Source of the DNA: CAYNFR01 sp964396595
GTDB taxonomy: Bacteria > Bacteroidota > Bacteroidia > Chitinophagales > Saprospiraceae
Reading direction: 5' to 3'
Length of the DNA: 55,147 nucleotides
NCBI GenBank assembly: GCA_964396595.1
Contig: CAYNFR010000024.1
Coordinates: 1-55,147 of the forward strand
In this document: piece after piece, positions 1 through 7,244 of the stretch
Layout of the letters: every line of letters begins with the position of its first letter
Numbering within the stretch: the first letter of the stretch is position 1
Made by a program: the position numbers and the translations under genes
The notes under the pieces: model-generated
The model's database searches: none
What the model was told of the DNA's origin: nothing
Seen by the model: only the letters and a program-made list of their open reading frames with translations

Positions 1-827
1 CTATGGGCGACCCTATTCCGGTCTTGATGGGCTAGAGCCATACCTATAGAGACACAGCGTCTTTGATTGTCGAAATTTAACTTATGTCTCAATCCATAGT
101 GCTCGTTTTCCGAATCACCGATCATAACGACTACCCTGCCTGTGTACAATGGAGAAGCCTCTAATTCAGCAGCGAGTTCGGGTGTAGAAAATATACCAAA
201 ATCGTATCTGATTTTGACATTTTTTCCAATGATACCACCAAGCATTAAGCCCGGGGCTCTTCCTTGATTCGTACCGGTAAGCGATCGTCGTAAATAGTTT
301 TGTGCCAAAGATTTCTCGAATGAGTTAGAATCGAATCCTCTTGTAATGCTCTCCCTTCCTATTTGTGGCAGAAAGTAACCTGATACAAGATTGACAGTCG
401 GACTATTTTTCAAAAGCCGCCATTCTACATGCATCGACCATATTATGGGTTTATGGGACTGTTCGTAAGGGGCATAATACGTAGCGGACTGAGCATTGCT
501 ACCTACGAAGTTCCAAGCCGTGACAATATTGGTCTTGAGTCTAGGGCTAAGATGTGATGTAAATCCGAATCTTGCTCTTCTTAATTGTGTATTGAAGGTA
601 TTATTTGTCCGGTTATAAGTATGTGTATATTCATCATACACTTGTTGCCCGAATGTGTAGGTCGTCCATAACTGTAATGAAAGTTGACTTTCTATTCTTG
701 GCTTGAAAGAAGACAATTCGTCTGACTTGTCATTCTTGCCGATTAAACTTTCAGTCTGTGCTTGAATAAAGATCTGGCCGGCTGAAAATAAGATAGTAAT
801 GAGTAATATTCTTTTTGTGAGATTCAC
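1..827 (-). CDS. Outer-membrane porin-like protein, C-terminal part cut by window edge
   Basis: An open frame runs on the minus strand from a GTG at 827 to the window edge without a stop (275 residues visible). An in-frame TAA at 837-839 limits the start to this GTG. The N-terminus (NLTKRILLITILFSAG...QAQ) is a signal peptide. The mature part has alternating aromatic/polar stretches such as QLRRARFGF and WSMHVEWRLL, as in beta-barrel porins of the phosphate-selective (OprO/OprP-like) kind; that family call is an inference from style, not from a firm motif. It lies 19 bp after the DUF6691 gene in the same direction, so it is probably the last visible gene of the operon that begins with the MBL/rhodanese gene at 3350. 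This suggests a role in moving an anion such as thiosulfate across the outer membrane. A generic beta-barrel protein is the alternative. Confidence 0.7.
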   Translation of the reverse strand, partial: MNLTKRILLITILFSAGQIFIQAQTESLIGKNDKSDELSSFKPRIESQLSLQLWTTYTFGQQVYDEYTHTYNRTNNTFNTQLRRARFGFTSHLSPRLKTNIVTAWNFVGSNAQSATYYAPYEQSHKPIIWSMHVEWRLLKNSPTVNLVSGYFLPQIGRESITRGFDSNSFEKSLAQNYLRRSLTGTNQGRAPGLMLGGIIGKNVKIRYDFGIFSTPELAAELEASPLYTGRVVVMIGDSENEHYGLRHKLNFDNQRRCVSIGMALAHQDRNRVAH

Positions 828-846
828 AATTCTTAATTAATTCGGA

Positions 847-1260
847 CTAATGCGGCAGTTTGGTTCTGACCATTCCATAGACATATGTGCCCAACACGGC
901 TCCGGCGATAACGATCAGAAAAGAAAAAATTCCATGACCCACTAGTATGAATATGGGACCTGGACAAGCACCTGTCATGGCCCAACCTAGTCCAAAAATG
1001 ATTCCACCGAATAGATATCTGGATATACCATTGGCCTTTGGCGAAAATTGTATGACGCTGCCCTGGATATTCTTCACCCCCCGTGTTTTGATAAAATAGG
1101 TCATCATGGCGCCCAGCGTAACTGCTGTCCCTATGATCCCATACATATGGAAACTCTCAAATCTGAACATCTCCTGAATTCTAAACCAACTGATAGCCTC
1201 GGATTTGGTCATGACTATTCCGAAGATAATGCCCGGTAACAAATAGCGTAAATCTTTCAT
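847..1260 (-). CDS. DUF6691 / YeeE-YedE-type membrane protein (C-terminal half-transporter)
   Basis: This is a 137-residue, highly hydrophobic protein with about four membrane segments. The motif GACPGP (97-102, Cys99) followed by ILVGHG is characteristic of the short YeeE/YedE-like partner proteins that accompany a larger YeeE half. The YeeE/TsuA family moves thiosulfate through a chain of membrane cysteines, so a role in sulfur-compound uptake or export is inferred here. The start at 1260 (MKDLRYLLPG) is preferred over an ATG at 1308: it has an AGGA just upstream and leaves 14 bp after the previous gene, whereas the longer start would overlap that gene by 34 bp. Neighbours on the same strand are the other YeeE half upstream and a porin downstream. 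Confidence 0.85.
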   Translation of the reverse strand: MKDLRYLLPGIIFGIVMTKSEAISWFRIQEMFRFESFHMYGIIGTAVTLGAMMTYFIKTRGVKNIQGSVIQFSPKANGISRYLFGGIIFGLGWAMTGACPGPIFILVGHGIFSFLIVIAGAVLGTYVYGMVRTKLPH

Positions 1261-1274
1261 ATTCCTGAAGTGTA

Positions 1275-1862
1275 TTAAATTGATAAAAAATAAGGCAGTA
1301 TAACCCACGCCATGGCCATCCCCCCGATAAAGAATCCTATTACTGCTATCAGAGATGGTAGCTGAAGGTTAGATAGTCCGCTGATCGCATGACCTGAGGT
1401 ACAGCCTCCTGCATAACGTGATCCAAAGCCCACAAAAAAACCTCCTAAAATCAAGAGAATTACATTACGAAATAATTTAGGTGAGTTAAGGCTAAACAAT
1501 TCATTTGGCACAAAAGACAATCCAAGATTTTCGGAAAGAGGCGTTTCTACACCTGAGCTCGACAAGAATGTTTGTGTCTTCATGGATAGCAGAACAGGAT
1601 TGGGATCTGACAGCCAGTTAATGGCAATAAAACCGCCGATCATCGATCCGGCAAGAAACACCAGATTCCATAAATTGTCGCGCCATTTAAAGTCAAAAAA
1701 TTCACATGTCTTACCGGCTCCTGACATGGCGCATATGGTTCGGAAATTAGATGACACACCAAACTCCCCCCCTAGCCATAACAATAAAAAGACTACAAAT
1801 ACAATTCCAATTCCTGAGACAGCCCAATGCCATGGCTGGCTCACCATTTCTATTAAACCCAT
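1275..1862 (-). CDS. YeeE/YedE family membrane protein (thiosulfate-transporter-like)
   Basis: A 195-residue integral membrane protein with about five hydrophobic segments. The motif GGCTSGH (152-158, Cys154) followed by AISGLS is a hallmark of the YeeE/YedE (TsuA) family, whose membrane cysteines pass thiosulfate across the inner membrane. Further cysteines sit at 44 and 53. In Bacteroidota this protein and the DUF6691 protein downstream usually form a split pair, and that is the arrangement here. It starts 33 bp after the stop of the MBL/double-rhodanese gene, so the two are almost certainly co-transcribed. The likely job is to bring in, or clear, a sulfane-sulfur compound that the enzyme handles. 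Substrate identity is inferred, not shown. Confidence 0.88.
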   Translation of the reverse strand: MGLIEMVSQPWHWAVSGIGIVFVVFLLLWLGGEFGVSSNFRTICAMSGAGKTCEFFDFKWRDNLWNLVFLAGSMIGGFIAINWLSDPNPVLLSMKTQTFLSSSGVETPLSENLGLSFVPNELFSLNSPKLFRNVILLILGGFFVGFGSRYAGGCTSGHAISGLSNLQLPSLIAVIGFFIGGMAMAWVILPYFLSI

Positions 1863-1895
1863 ACTATTTGATTAATTAATTAACTCTGAATAAAT

Positions 1896-3350
1896 TTAGA
1901 TGACTGCAGCCACCGCTGCGTCTACTACTTCTTGCGGTAAGGTAGAAGGGCAAGTGTACGCCGATATTTCTATTATACCTCCTTCTTCGATTCCCTTAAA
2001 GCCTTGCTGGACATCAATGATATCATCGAATCCACGTGACTTGAGAATTGAAGCTGCAATCATGGATCGATATCCTCCTGCGCAATGAATGTGATAAGTT
2101 TTTTTCCGGTCAAACCGATGCATATTGCTGTTAAGGTAGTCTAATGGAATATTTTCGGCATCAAGTGCATGATGTGCCAGATATTCAGAAGGTTTACGAA
2201 CATCGACTAAATTTACTTCTTGTCCTGTTGTCATTCTTTTGGCCAACTCTGCCGGGCTGATACTTTCGATGGATACGATTTCCTTACCGGTTTCCTTCCA
2301 TGCAATCATTCCACCCGAGAGATATCCATAAGTATTATCATATCCTACCCTCGCCAGACGAGTAACAACTTCTTCAGCTCTACCTTCCGGCACCACCAAC
2401 AGAATAGACTGCTTAATATCCGTAATCAACGCACCCACCCAGGGAGCAAATGAGCCATCAATACCGATATTGATAGCATTAGGAATGTGTCCTTGCGCAA
2501 AATCCTGTGCACTTCTGGTATCCAGCACAAGCGCTTCATAACGCTCAACCATTTCTTCGAATTGATGCGGCCCCAATGCTACAGCTCCACGTTTAATAAC
2601 GTCTTCTATGCGATCATACCCACTCTTATTCATCATAGCATTTTGAGCAAAATAATGTGGGGCTGGAGTTAAACCTGTCAATACTTCTGCTATGAACTCT
2701 TCTCTGGACATATCACTTCTCAATGCATAATTTGTCTTCTTCTGATCTCCGAGATATCCCCATGTATCCTTACTTAGATTTTTGCCGCAGGCAGATCCTG
2801 CACCATGTGCTGGATATACAATGACATGATCCCCGAGTGGCATTATCTTGTTTCGCAAGCTATCGAAAAGAAATCCGGCAAGATCTTCTTTTGTTATCTT
2901 GCCGTGCTTAATGGCTAGATCAGGTCTGCCTACATCACCGAGAAATAATGTATCTCCAGTAAAAATGGCATGATCTTCTCCTTGTGCATTTTTTAGTAAA
3001 TACACGGTGCTTTCCATCGTATGACCGGGAGTGTGTAATACAGTAAAACTGACTTCGCCAACAGTTAATACCTCTCCGTCTTGAGCGGAATGTATGTCAT
3101 ATTCGGTAGAAGCTAATGGGCCAAAGACAATGGTAGCTCCGGTTTTTCGAGCTAGATCAATATGTCCTGAAACAAAGTCTGCATGAAAATGTGTCTCAAA
3201 AATATACTTGAGCCTTGCACCACTCCTTTGTAATTTCTCGATATATGGTGACGTCTCTCTCAATGGGTCAATGATAACAGCCTCTCCTTTACTTTCAATG
3301 TAATAGGCTCCTTGAGCGAGACATCCGGTATAAATCTGTTCAATAATCAT
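1896..3350 (-). CDS. MBL-fold / double-rhodanese protein, persulfide-dioxygenase-like (copy 1)
   Basis: 484 residues with three domains. The N-terminal metallo-beta-lactamase domain (about 1-230) carries HFHADF (54-59), LHTPGHTMES and FTGDTLFLGDVGRPDL, the histidine/aspartate set that binds iron in ETHE1/CstB persulfide dioxygenases; HADF rather than HADH is the CstB-like form. Two rhodanese domains follow. The first (about 265-375) has no cysteine at the active-site loop (VVPEGRAEE) and should be inactive. The second has HCAGGYRS with Cys423. Such proteins oxidise glutathione or low-molecular-weight persulfide to sulfite and can pass sulfane sulfur on. The start at 3350 (MIIEQIYTGC) matches the paralogue at 8654; the longer frame to 3398 would run through the promoter. 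It is the first gene of an operon with two YeeE-type genes and a porin. A Crp/Fnr-type palindrome lies upstream. Confidence 0.93.
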   Translation of the reverse strand: MIIEQIYTGCLAQGAYYIESKGEAVIIDPLRETSPYIEKLQRSGARLKYIFETHFHADFVSGHIDLARKTGATIVFGPLASTEYDIHSAQDGEVLTVGEVSFTVLHTPGHTMESTVYLLKNAQGEDHAIFTGDTLFLGDVGRPDLAIKHGKITKEDLAGFLFDSLRNKIMPLGDHVIVYPAHGAGSACGKNLSKDTWGYLGDQKKTNYALRSDMSREEFIAEVLTGLTPAPHYFAQNAMMNKSGYDRIEDVIKRGAVALGPHQFEEMVERYEALVLDTRSAQDFAQGHIPNAINIGIDGSFAPWVGALITDIKQSILLVVPEGRAEEVVTRLARVGYDNTYGYLSGGMIAWKETGKEIVSIESISPAELAKRMTTGQEVNLVDVRKPSEYLAHHALDAENIPLDYLNSNMHRFDRKKTYHIHCAGGYRSMIAASILKSRGFDDIIDVQQGFKGIEEGGIIEISAYTCPSTLPQEVVDAAVAAVI

Positions 3351-3383
3351 ATGTAATAAATGCTTTATGGTAATAATTGAACA

Positions 3384-3413
3384 CAAACTTACATGCATTC
3401 AGGTCATTACAAA
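3384..3413 (-). promoter_or_regulatory. Promoter of the MBL/rhodanese-YeeE operon
   Basis: On the minus strand TTTG (3413-3410), an 18-bp spacer and TAAGTTTG (3391-3384) match the Bacteroidota -33/-7 consensus (TTTG, about 19-21 bp, TAnnTTTG). The expected transcript start near 3377 leaves a leader of about 25 nt before the ATG at 3350. The Crp/Fnr-type palindrome abuts the -33 box. The match is by eye; no transcript data. Confidence 0.6.
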
Positions 3414-3428
3414 GTAACTTGTGTTACA
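3413..3428 (-). promoter_or_regulatory. Crp/Fnr-type operator 1
   Basis: The 16-bp site reads TGTAAC-ACAA-GTTACT on the minus strand, 11 of 12 arm positions matching the perfect site at 8741-8756. Exactly 21 bp separate it from the TAAGTTTG -7 box, the same as at the second site. Its centre falls about 43 bp upstream of the predicted start, the usual place for class II activation by Crp/Fnr proteins. It also lies 21-36 bp upstream of the divergent dienelactone hydrolase ATG and could affect that gene too. Confidence 0.6.
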
Positions 3429-3448
3429 TTAACGACATAACGCACCAT

Positions 3449-4330
3449 ATGATTCCAGAGAACTCACGTATTAAACAAGAACTACTTGATCTGTACAATG
3501 ACTATGCGCATGATCACATAGATCGAAGAACTTTTATTGAGAAGCTCCAGATGTATGCCGTTGGTGGAGTCACACTACCCTACTTACTTGAGTATCTTAT
3601 ACCGAAGTATGGACGCTCATCAGAGCGTATCATAAATGACAAGTTGGTCGAAGAGCAATTCACCTTTGAGTCTCCGAGTGGTGGTGGAAAGATTACTGGT
3701 TTACTGTGTTACCCAAAGGAGTTGTCGGGCACACTACCAGGAATAGTTGTAGTTCATGAAAATCGAGGTCTGAATCCATATATCGAAGACGTAGGAAGAG
3801 CGGCGGCATTGGCAGGTTATATTTCATTATCACCCGACGCACTTAGTCCGATGGGTGGCTATCCGGGTAATGATGATGATGGTCGCAAAATGCAGAGCCA
3901 GCGAGATCGTCATGAAATGTTGGAGGATTTTATCGCGGCATTTTATACACTTCGAGAGCATAAATTATGTAATGGCAGAGTCGGCACAGTTGGGTTTTGC
4001 TTCGGTGGGTGGATTACCAACATGATGGCTGTCCGTATTCAGGATCTTGCTGCCAGTGTCCCCTATTATGGCAGCCAAGCAACAGTTGATGCCGTGAATA
4101 CAATACAAGCACCACTTCAGTTTCATTATGCCGAATTTGACGAACGAGTCAATGCAGGACGTGAGGCTTATGAAGATGCGCTTCGGGCAAATGATAAAGT
4201 ATTTGAGTCATATTTCTACGAAGGTGCCAATCATGGTTTTCATAATTATAGCACACCTCGTTTTGACAAAGATGCAGCCGACTTGGCATGGCAACGAACC
4301 ATTGAGTTTTTCGACCAACACCTTAAATAG
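3449..4330 (+). CDS. Dienelactone hydrolase family protein
   Basis: A 293-residue alpha/beta-hydrolase. The catalytic triad is recognisable: Cys184 in GFCFGG, Asp231 in EFDERV and His262 in GANHGFHNY. The N-terminal 60 residues (helical, with DRRTFIEKL) resemble the extension of YghX-type dienelactone hydrolases. The start at 3449 (MIPENS) is chosen because the frame upstream to 3377 overlaps the divergent promoter and operator. It is transcribed away from the MBL/rhodanese operon and faces the SulP gene. The natural substrate is unknown: family members hydrolyse lactones and other activated esters. A link to sulfur chemistry rests only on position. The cysteine nucleophile could make the enzyme sensitive to persulfide, but that is speculation. 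Confidence 0.9.
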   Translation: MIPENSRIKQELLDLYNDYAHDHIDRRTFIEKLQMYAVGGVTLPYLLEYLIPKYGRSSERIINDKLVEEQFTFESPSGGGKITGLLCYPKELSGTLPGIVVVHENRGLNPYIEDVGRAAALAGYISLSPDALSPMGGYPGNDDDGRKMQSQRDRHEMLEDFIAAFYTLREHKLCNGRVGTVGFCFGGWITNMMAVRIQDLAASVPYYGSQATVDAVNTIQAPLQFHYAEFDERVNAGREAYEDALRANDKVFESYFYEGANHGFHNYSTPRFDKDAADLAWQRTIEFFDQHLK

Positions 4331-4375
4331 ACATATTTAGCATGCTGAAAACCAGTTTTTTATCCATTGTTTTAT

Positions 4376-6100
4376 CTATTGAAACTGATTGATATACTGA
4401 TCAAACTGTCCTTCTTGTTGATGTTTTATATAATCCACAGCATCCTTGGTCATTAAAAAGAAAGCTAGTTTATCCCCATTCCGGTGTAAACCATTTCTGT
4501 GAAGAATATCCCTTACAGGTCCTTTTACATTGGAAAAATAGAGTTTCACCTTTATTGCCATAAGCTCTTCGATGAGATCTTTCAGCATATGGATAGCGGA
4601 GCTATCAATATTGGTGATGGCTGTGCATTCTACAATGATGTGCTTTATTTGCGCGTCGCTGTGCAGCCGTTGTGAAACAATGTCTTTGAAATAATTACAA
4701 TTGGCGAAGTACAAAGGTGCATCGTAGCGAAAGATGAAGATTTTATCATCCGTAATCAGGTTTTCGAATCTATTAAGATTTCTGAATTCCGTACTCTCCG
4801 GTACACGACCTAGTGGTGCGACATGCGGATATGACTGCTTGTAAATCATGTAGGCAAGAGAGATAACAACACCGATCAGAATTCCCTCTTCGATTCCGAT
4901 AAGCAAGGTAGATGCTGCAGTTATGACAAAAACCGTAAAATCAGTCTTATCATATTGCCACAAATGTCTGGCTTCTTTAATATCTATCAGTTTATAAACG
5001 GCCATGATGATGATAGCAGCAAGAACAGCATTGGGCAAGTAGTAAAAATACTTGGTTAGGTACAGTAAAGTTAATATGATTAAGAAGGCACTGATAATCG
5101 AGGCCACACTCGTTTTAGCACCGGATTGATCATTTACTGCTGTCCGGCTAAATCCTCCTGTGACGGGCATGGACTTGAAGAACGAACCCACTATATTGGC
5201 TAAACCTAATGCTATGAGCTCTTTATTAGGGTCGATATCATAGGATTTATGCTTAGCTTGGATCGCCTTGGCAACAGCGATTGATTCCATAAAACTGACA
5301 AACGAAATCGTTAATGCAATCAAAGCCAATGATCTAATAGCGCCCAAATCAAGTGCAGGAATCGCCGGTCGCATCAATCCTGTCGGTATTTCTCCGACTA
5401 TCGAGACGCCACGATCAGTTAATTGAAATAGATAGACTACTGATACAGCTAGTATAACTACCACTAGCGGAGCTGGAATCTTATTATTCCACAGTTTCAT
5501 TGCTTGTAGCATTACCATGCTCAGTACGCCTATAATAATTGTGATTACATTTGTTTGTTTAATATTCTGAAAAATAAATAGTATATTATCATATAACTTG
5601 CCTTGTGGAATCTTTATTCCCAATAAGTGATTAAACTGACTAACGATGATGATGATGGCTGCTGCTGAAGTGAATCCTGCTATAACCGGGTGCGATAAAA
5701 AATTGACTAAGAAGCCTAATTTAAATAGCCCCAGAGAGAATTGAATTAGCCCTGCCATAAAGGCTAGTACAATGACTAGGCCGATGTATTCTTCCGTGCC
5801 CGCCACAGCTATACTTCCTACCCCACTCGCTACCAGCAATGATATCATGGCAACCGGCCCCACAGCCAAGTGTCGAGATGTTCCTAATAATGCATAGATG
5901 ATAAGCGGTAATGTGGCGGCATACAGACCATAGATCGGCGGCAGTCCAGCTAACATTGCGTAAGCCATTCCTTGAGGTATCAACATGACACCGACAATCA
6001 AACCTGCCGATAAGTCGTCTATCAGCATACTTCTGTTATACCCCTTCAGATCTTTGACAATGGGAAAGAAACGTGCTAATTTAAATTTACTTTGACTCAT
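4376..6100 (-). CDS. SulP family anion transporter with STAS domain
   Basis: 574 residues. The membrane part (about 20-420) carries the SulP signature PQGMAYAMLAGLPPIYGLYA near residue 42 and about 10-12 membrane segments. The C-terminal STAS domain (about 440-560) includes IIVECTAITNIDSSAIHML, the conserved DSSA nucleotide-binding-like loop. SulP proteins move sulfate, bicarbonate or other anions across the inner membrane. It is the last gene of a three-gene run (heme protein, rhodanese, SulP; gaps 19 and 53 bp). Within a sulfur island, export or uptake of sulfate or sulfite is the most likely role; bicarbonate transport is the main alternative. Confidence 0.92.
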   Translation of the reverse strand: MSQSKFKLARFFPIVKDLKGYNRSMLIDDLSAGLIVGVMLIPQGMAYAMLAGLPPIYGLYAATLPLIIYALLGTSRHLAVGPVAMISLLVASGVGSIAVAGTEEYIGLVIVLAFMAGLIQFSLGLFKLGFLVNFLSHPVIAGFTSAAAIIIIVSQFNHLLGIKIPQGKLYDNILFIFQNIKQTNVITIIIGVLSMVMLQAMKLWNNKIPAPLVVVILAVSVVYLFQLTDRGVSIVGEIPTGLMRPAIPALDLGAIRSLALIALTISFVSFMESIAVAKAIQAKHKSYDIDPNKELIALGLANIVGSFFKSMPVTGGFSRTAVNDQSGAKTSVASIISAFLIILTLLYLTKYFYYLPNAVLAAIIIMAVYKLIDIKEARHLWQYDKTDFTVFVITAASTLLIGIEEGILIGVVISLAYMIYKQSYPHVAPLGRVPESTEFRNLNRFENLITDDKIFIFRYDAPLYFANCNYFKDIVSQRLHSDAQIKHIIVECTAITNIDSSAIHMLKDLIEELMAIKVKLYFSNVKGPVRDILHRNGLHRNGDKLAFFLMTKDAVDYIKHQQEGQFDQYINQFQ

Positions 6101-6153
6101 TTTATCAAGCTAGAGAAGTGTTTGAATGACATTGATTGAATAGTTGTATCGAT

Positions 6154-6528
6154 TTATTTCCAAGCGTTAAAGCCGCCACTAAGATTATACAGTTCTATAA
6201 ATCCCATCTGGGACATCATCTTACAAGCTTTTGCACTTCGGTTTCCACTCCTGCAGTACACCATATACTTTTTGTTCTTATCAAGACTGGCAATCTTATG
6301 GCTAAAGTCAGAGCGATTAAAATCGAACTCCAAAGCTCCGGCTATTTTGCCATGAGCTATCTCGTCTGGGGTACGAACATCAAGTAAGACTATCGTTTCG
6401 TTTGCTGACAATTTATTCCGAAGGTCTGATGCGCTGATATCTGTATAAGCTTGCGCGTCTTGTTTTCGCATAAAATATCTAAATAGTAAATAGCTTAGTA
6501 TTACAGTTCCGATGATAATTCCTGTCAT
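6154..6528 (-). CDS. Membrane-anchored single-domain rhodanese
   Basis: 124 residues. A single N-terminal hydrophobic anchor (3-20, IIIGTVILSYLLF) is followed by one rhodanese domain with LLDVRTPDE (48-56) and the active-site loop YCRSGNRS with Cys92. The anchor followed by RKQD predicts the domain in the cytoplasm if the basic residues stay inside. Rhodaneses of this kind carry or transfer sulfane sulfur, or release it to an acceptor such as cyanide or thiols. It lies 19 bp downstream of the DUF3365 heme protein and 53 bp upstream of the SulP gene in the same direction. The 6-residue loop CRSGNRS fits a sulfurtransferase and not a Cdc25-like phosphatase. Confidence 0.9.
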   Translation of the reverse strand: MTGIIIGTVILSYLLFRYFMRKQDAQAYTDISASDLRNKLSANETIVLLDVRTPDEIAHGKIAGALEFDFNRSDFSHKIASLDKNKKYMVYCRSGNRSAKACKMMSQMGFIELYNLSGGFNAWK

Positions 6529-6547
6529 GCTTTTATATTAAATGGTG

Positions 6548-7159
6548 TTATTTTAATTTTTTAATCGAAATGCTCCACATACCGCGTAAGTCTCCCGCAA
6601 GATAACCCGTTGCCAAATCATTAGGATACAGAGTTGAAATGATTTCAGAAGCACGGATCCTATTCGGTAAACCGTGACAATTTAAACACATCTCCTGGAC
6701 TCTGATAGGTGAAAAATATTGATAAGAATCATGACTTTCTATCATCATAAATGAAGTAGCTTCCCCTTGATTCAATAGATCTTGATACCTATTGAGAAAT
6801 ATCTGTTCTTCTTCAGTGGGGGCATTAGCAGGGTTGCGGTAGAATAGGCTTGTGCGCTTTATATCCGCTCCGTACAGTATAGATATACTATCTGTAATAT
6901 AGGTTGCTTTGAGATTGCAGTAATGAATGGCAGATTCTAAACCGTCATTTTGGATTTTATCAGAAAGCGTTTTCATTAATGCAGCGCTCGCCATCAGGAC
7001 TGTCTCTTCTGCTATGAGTTTAGCATCATCACTACTTATCTCTCTTTGAGATTCATTATCGTACGTCTGCTTTGATTCAGGTCTGGAACATGACAAACAG
7101 ACTAAAGTCACCGCCAGGAACAATAAAAGGATATGGGATCTATCTATAAGCAAAGGCAT
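6548..7159 (-). CDS. DUF3365 / Tll0287-like c-type heme protein
   Basis: 203 residues. An N-terminal signal (10-24) ends in VCLSCS, a possible but imperfect lipobox at Cys24. The body has the DUF3365 pattern: a helical segment with KTLSDKIQNDGLESAIHYC, a FYRNPANAPTEEE-like stretch, and near the end MCLNCHG, a single CxxCH heme-c site (Cys158-His162), followed by IRIRASEIISTLYPNDLATGY-type text. Such proteins are periplasmic heme sensors or electron carriers, sometimes free-standing and sometimes fused to signalling domains. Placement ahead of a rhodanese and SulP suggests an electron-accepting or redox-sensing part in sulfur oxidation; that role is inferred. A TATTTTTG -7 box lies 18 bp upstream of the ATG. 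Confidence 0.82.
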   Translation of the reverse strand: MPLLIDRSHILLLFLAVTLVCLSCSRPESKQTYDNESQREISSDDAKLIAEETVLMASAALMKTLSDKIQNDGLESAIHYCNLKATYITDSISILYGADIKRTSLFYRNPANAPTEEEQIFLNRYQDLLNQGEATSFMMIESHDSYQYFSPIRVQEMCLNCHGLPNRIRASEIISTLYPNDLATGYLAGDLRGMWSISIKKLK

Positions 7160-7177
7160 TCTTCATTTTATCTAAAT

Positions 7178-7185
7178 CAAAAATA
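7178..7185 (-). promoter_or_regulatory. -7 box of the heme protein/rhodanese/SulP operon
   Basis: TATTTTTG on the minus strand fits TAnnTTTG and ends 18 bp before the ATG at 7159. No TTG is seen at the -33 position; an 11-bp inverted repeat occupies that space. Confidence 0.45.
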
Positions 7186-7211
7186 GAGACCTATACGTAA
7201 TATAGGTCTCT
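7185..7211 (-). terminator. 11-bp hairpin: terminator of MBL/rhodanese copy 2 or operator of the heme-protein operon
   Basis: AGAGACCTATA (7185-7195), a 5-nt loop and TATAGGTCTCT (7201-7211) form a perfect stem. On the minus strand it is followed by ATTTTTG, giving a short U-run, and lies 34 bp after the stop of the upstream gene, which fits an intrinsic terminator. Its downstream edge touches the -7 box at 7178-7185, so it could instead (or also) be a repressor operator. Confidence 0.6.
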
Positions 7212-7244
7212 TCTCCATAGAGTATTGATATGCGTGACTTGATG

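Noticed and set aside
847..1308. Longer start (1308) for the DUF6691 protein
   Set aside because: Would overlap the upstream YeeE gene by 34 bp; the ATG at 1260 has AGGA ahead of it and matches family length.
4348..4359. AAAAC-CA-GTTTT followed by T in the DLH/SulP convergent gap, considered as a terminator
   Set aside because: All but one pair are A-T and the loop is only 2 nt, too weak to support.
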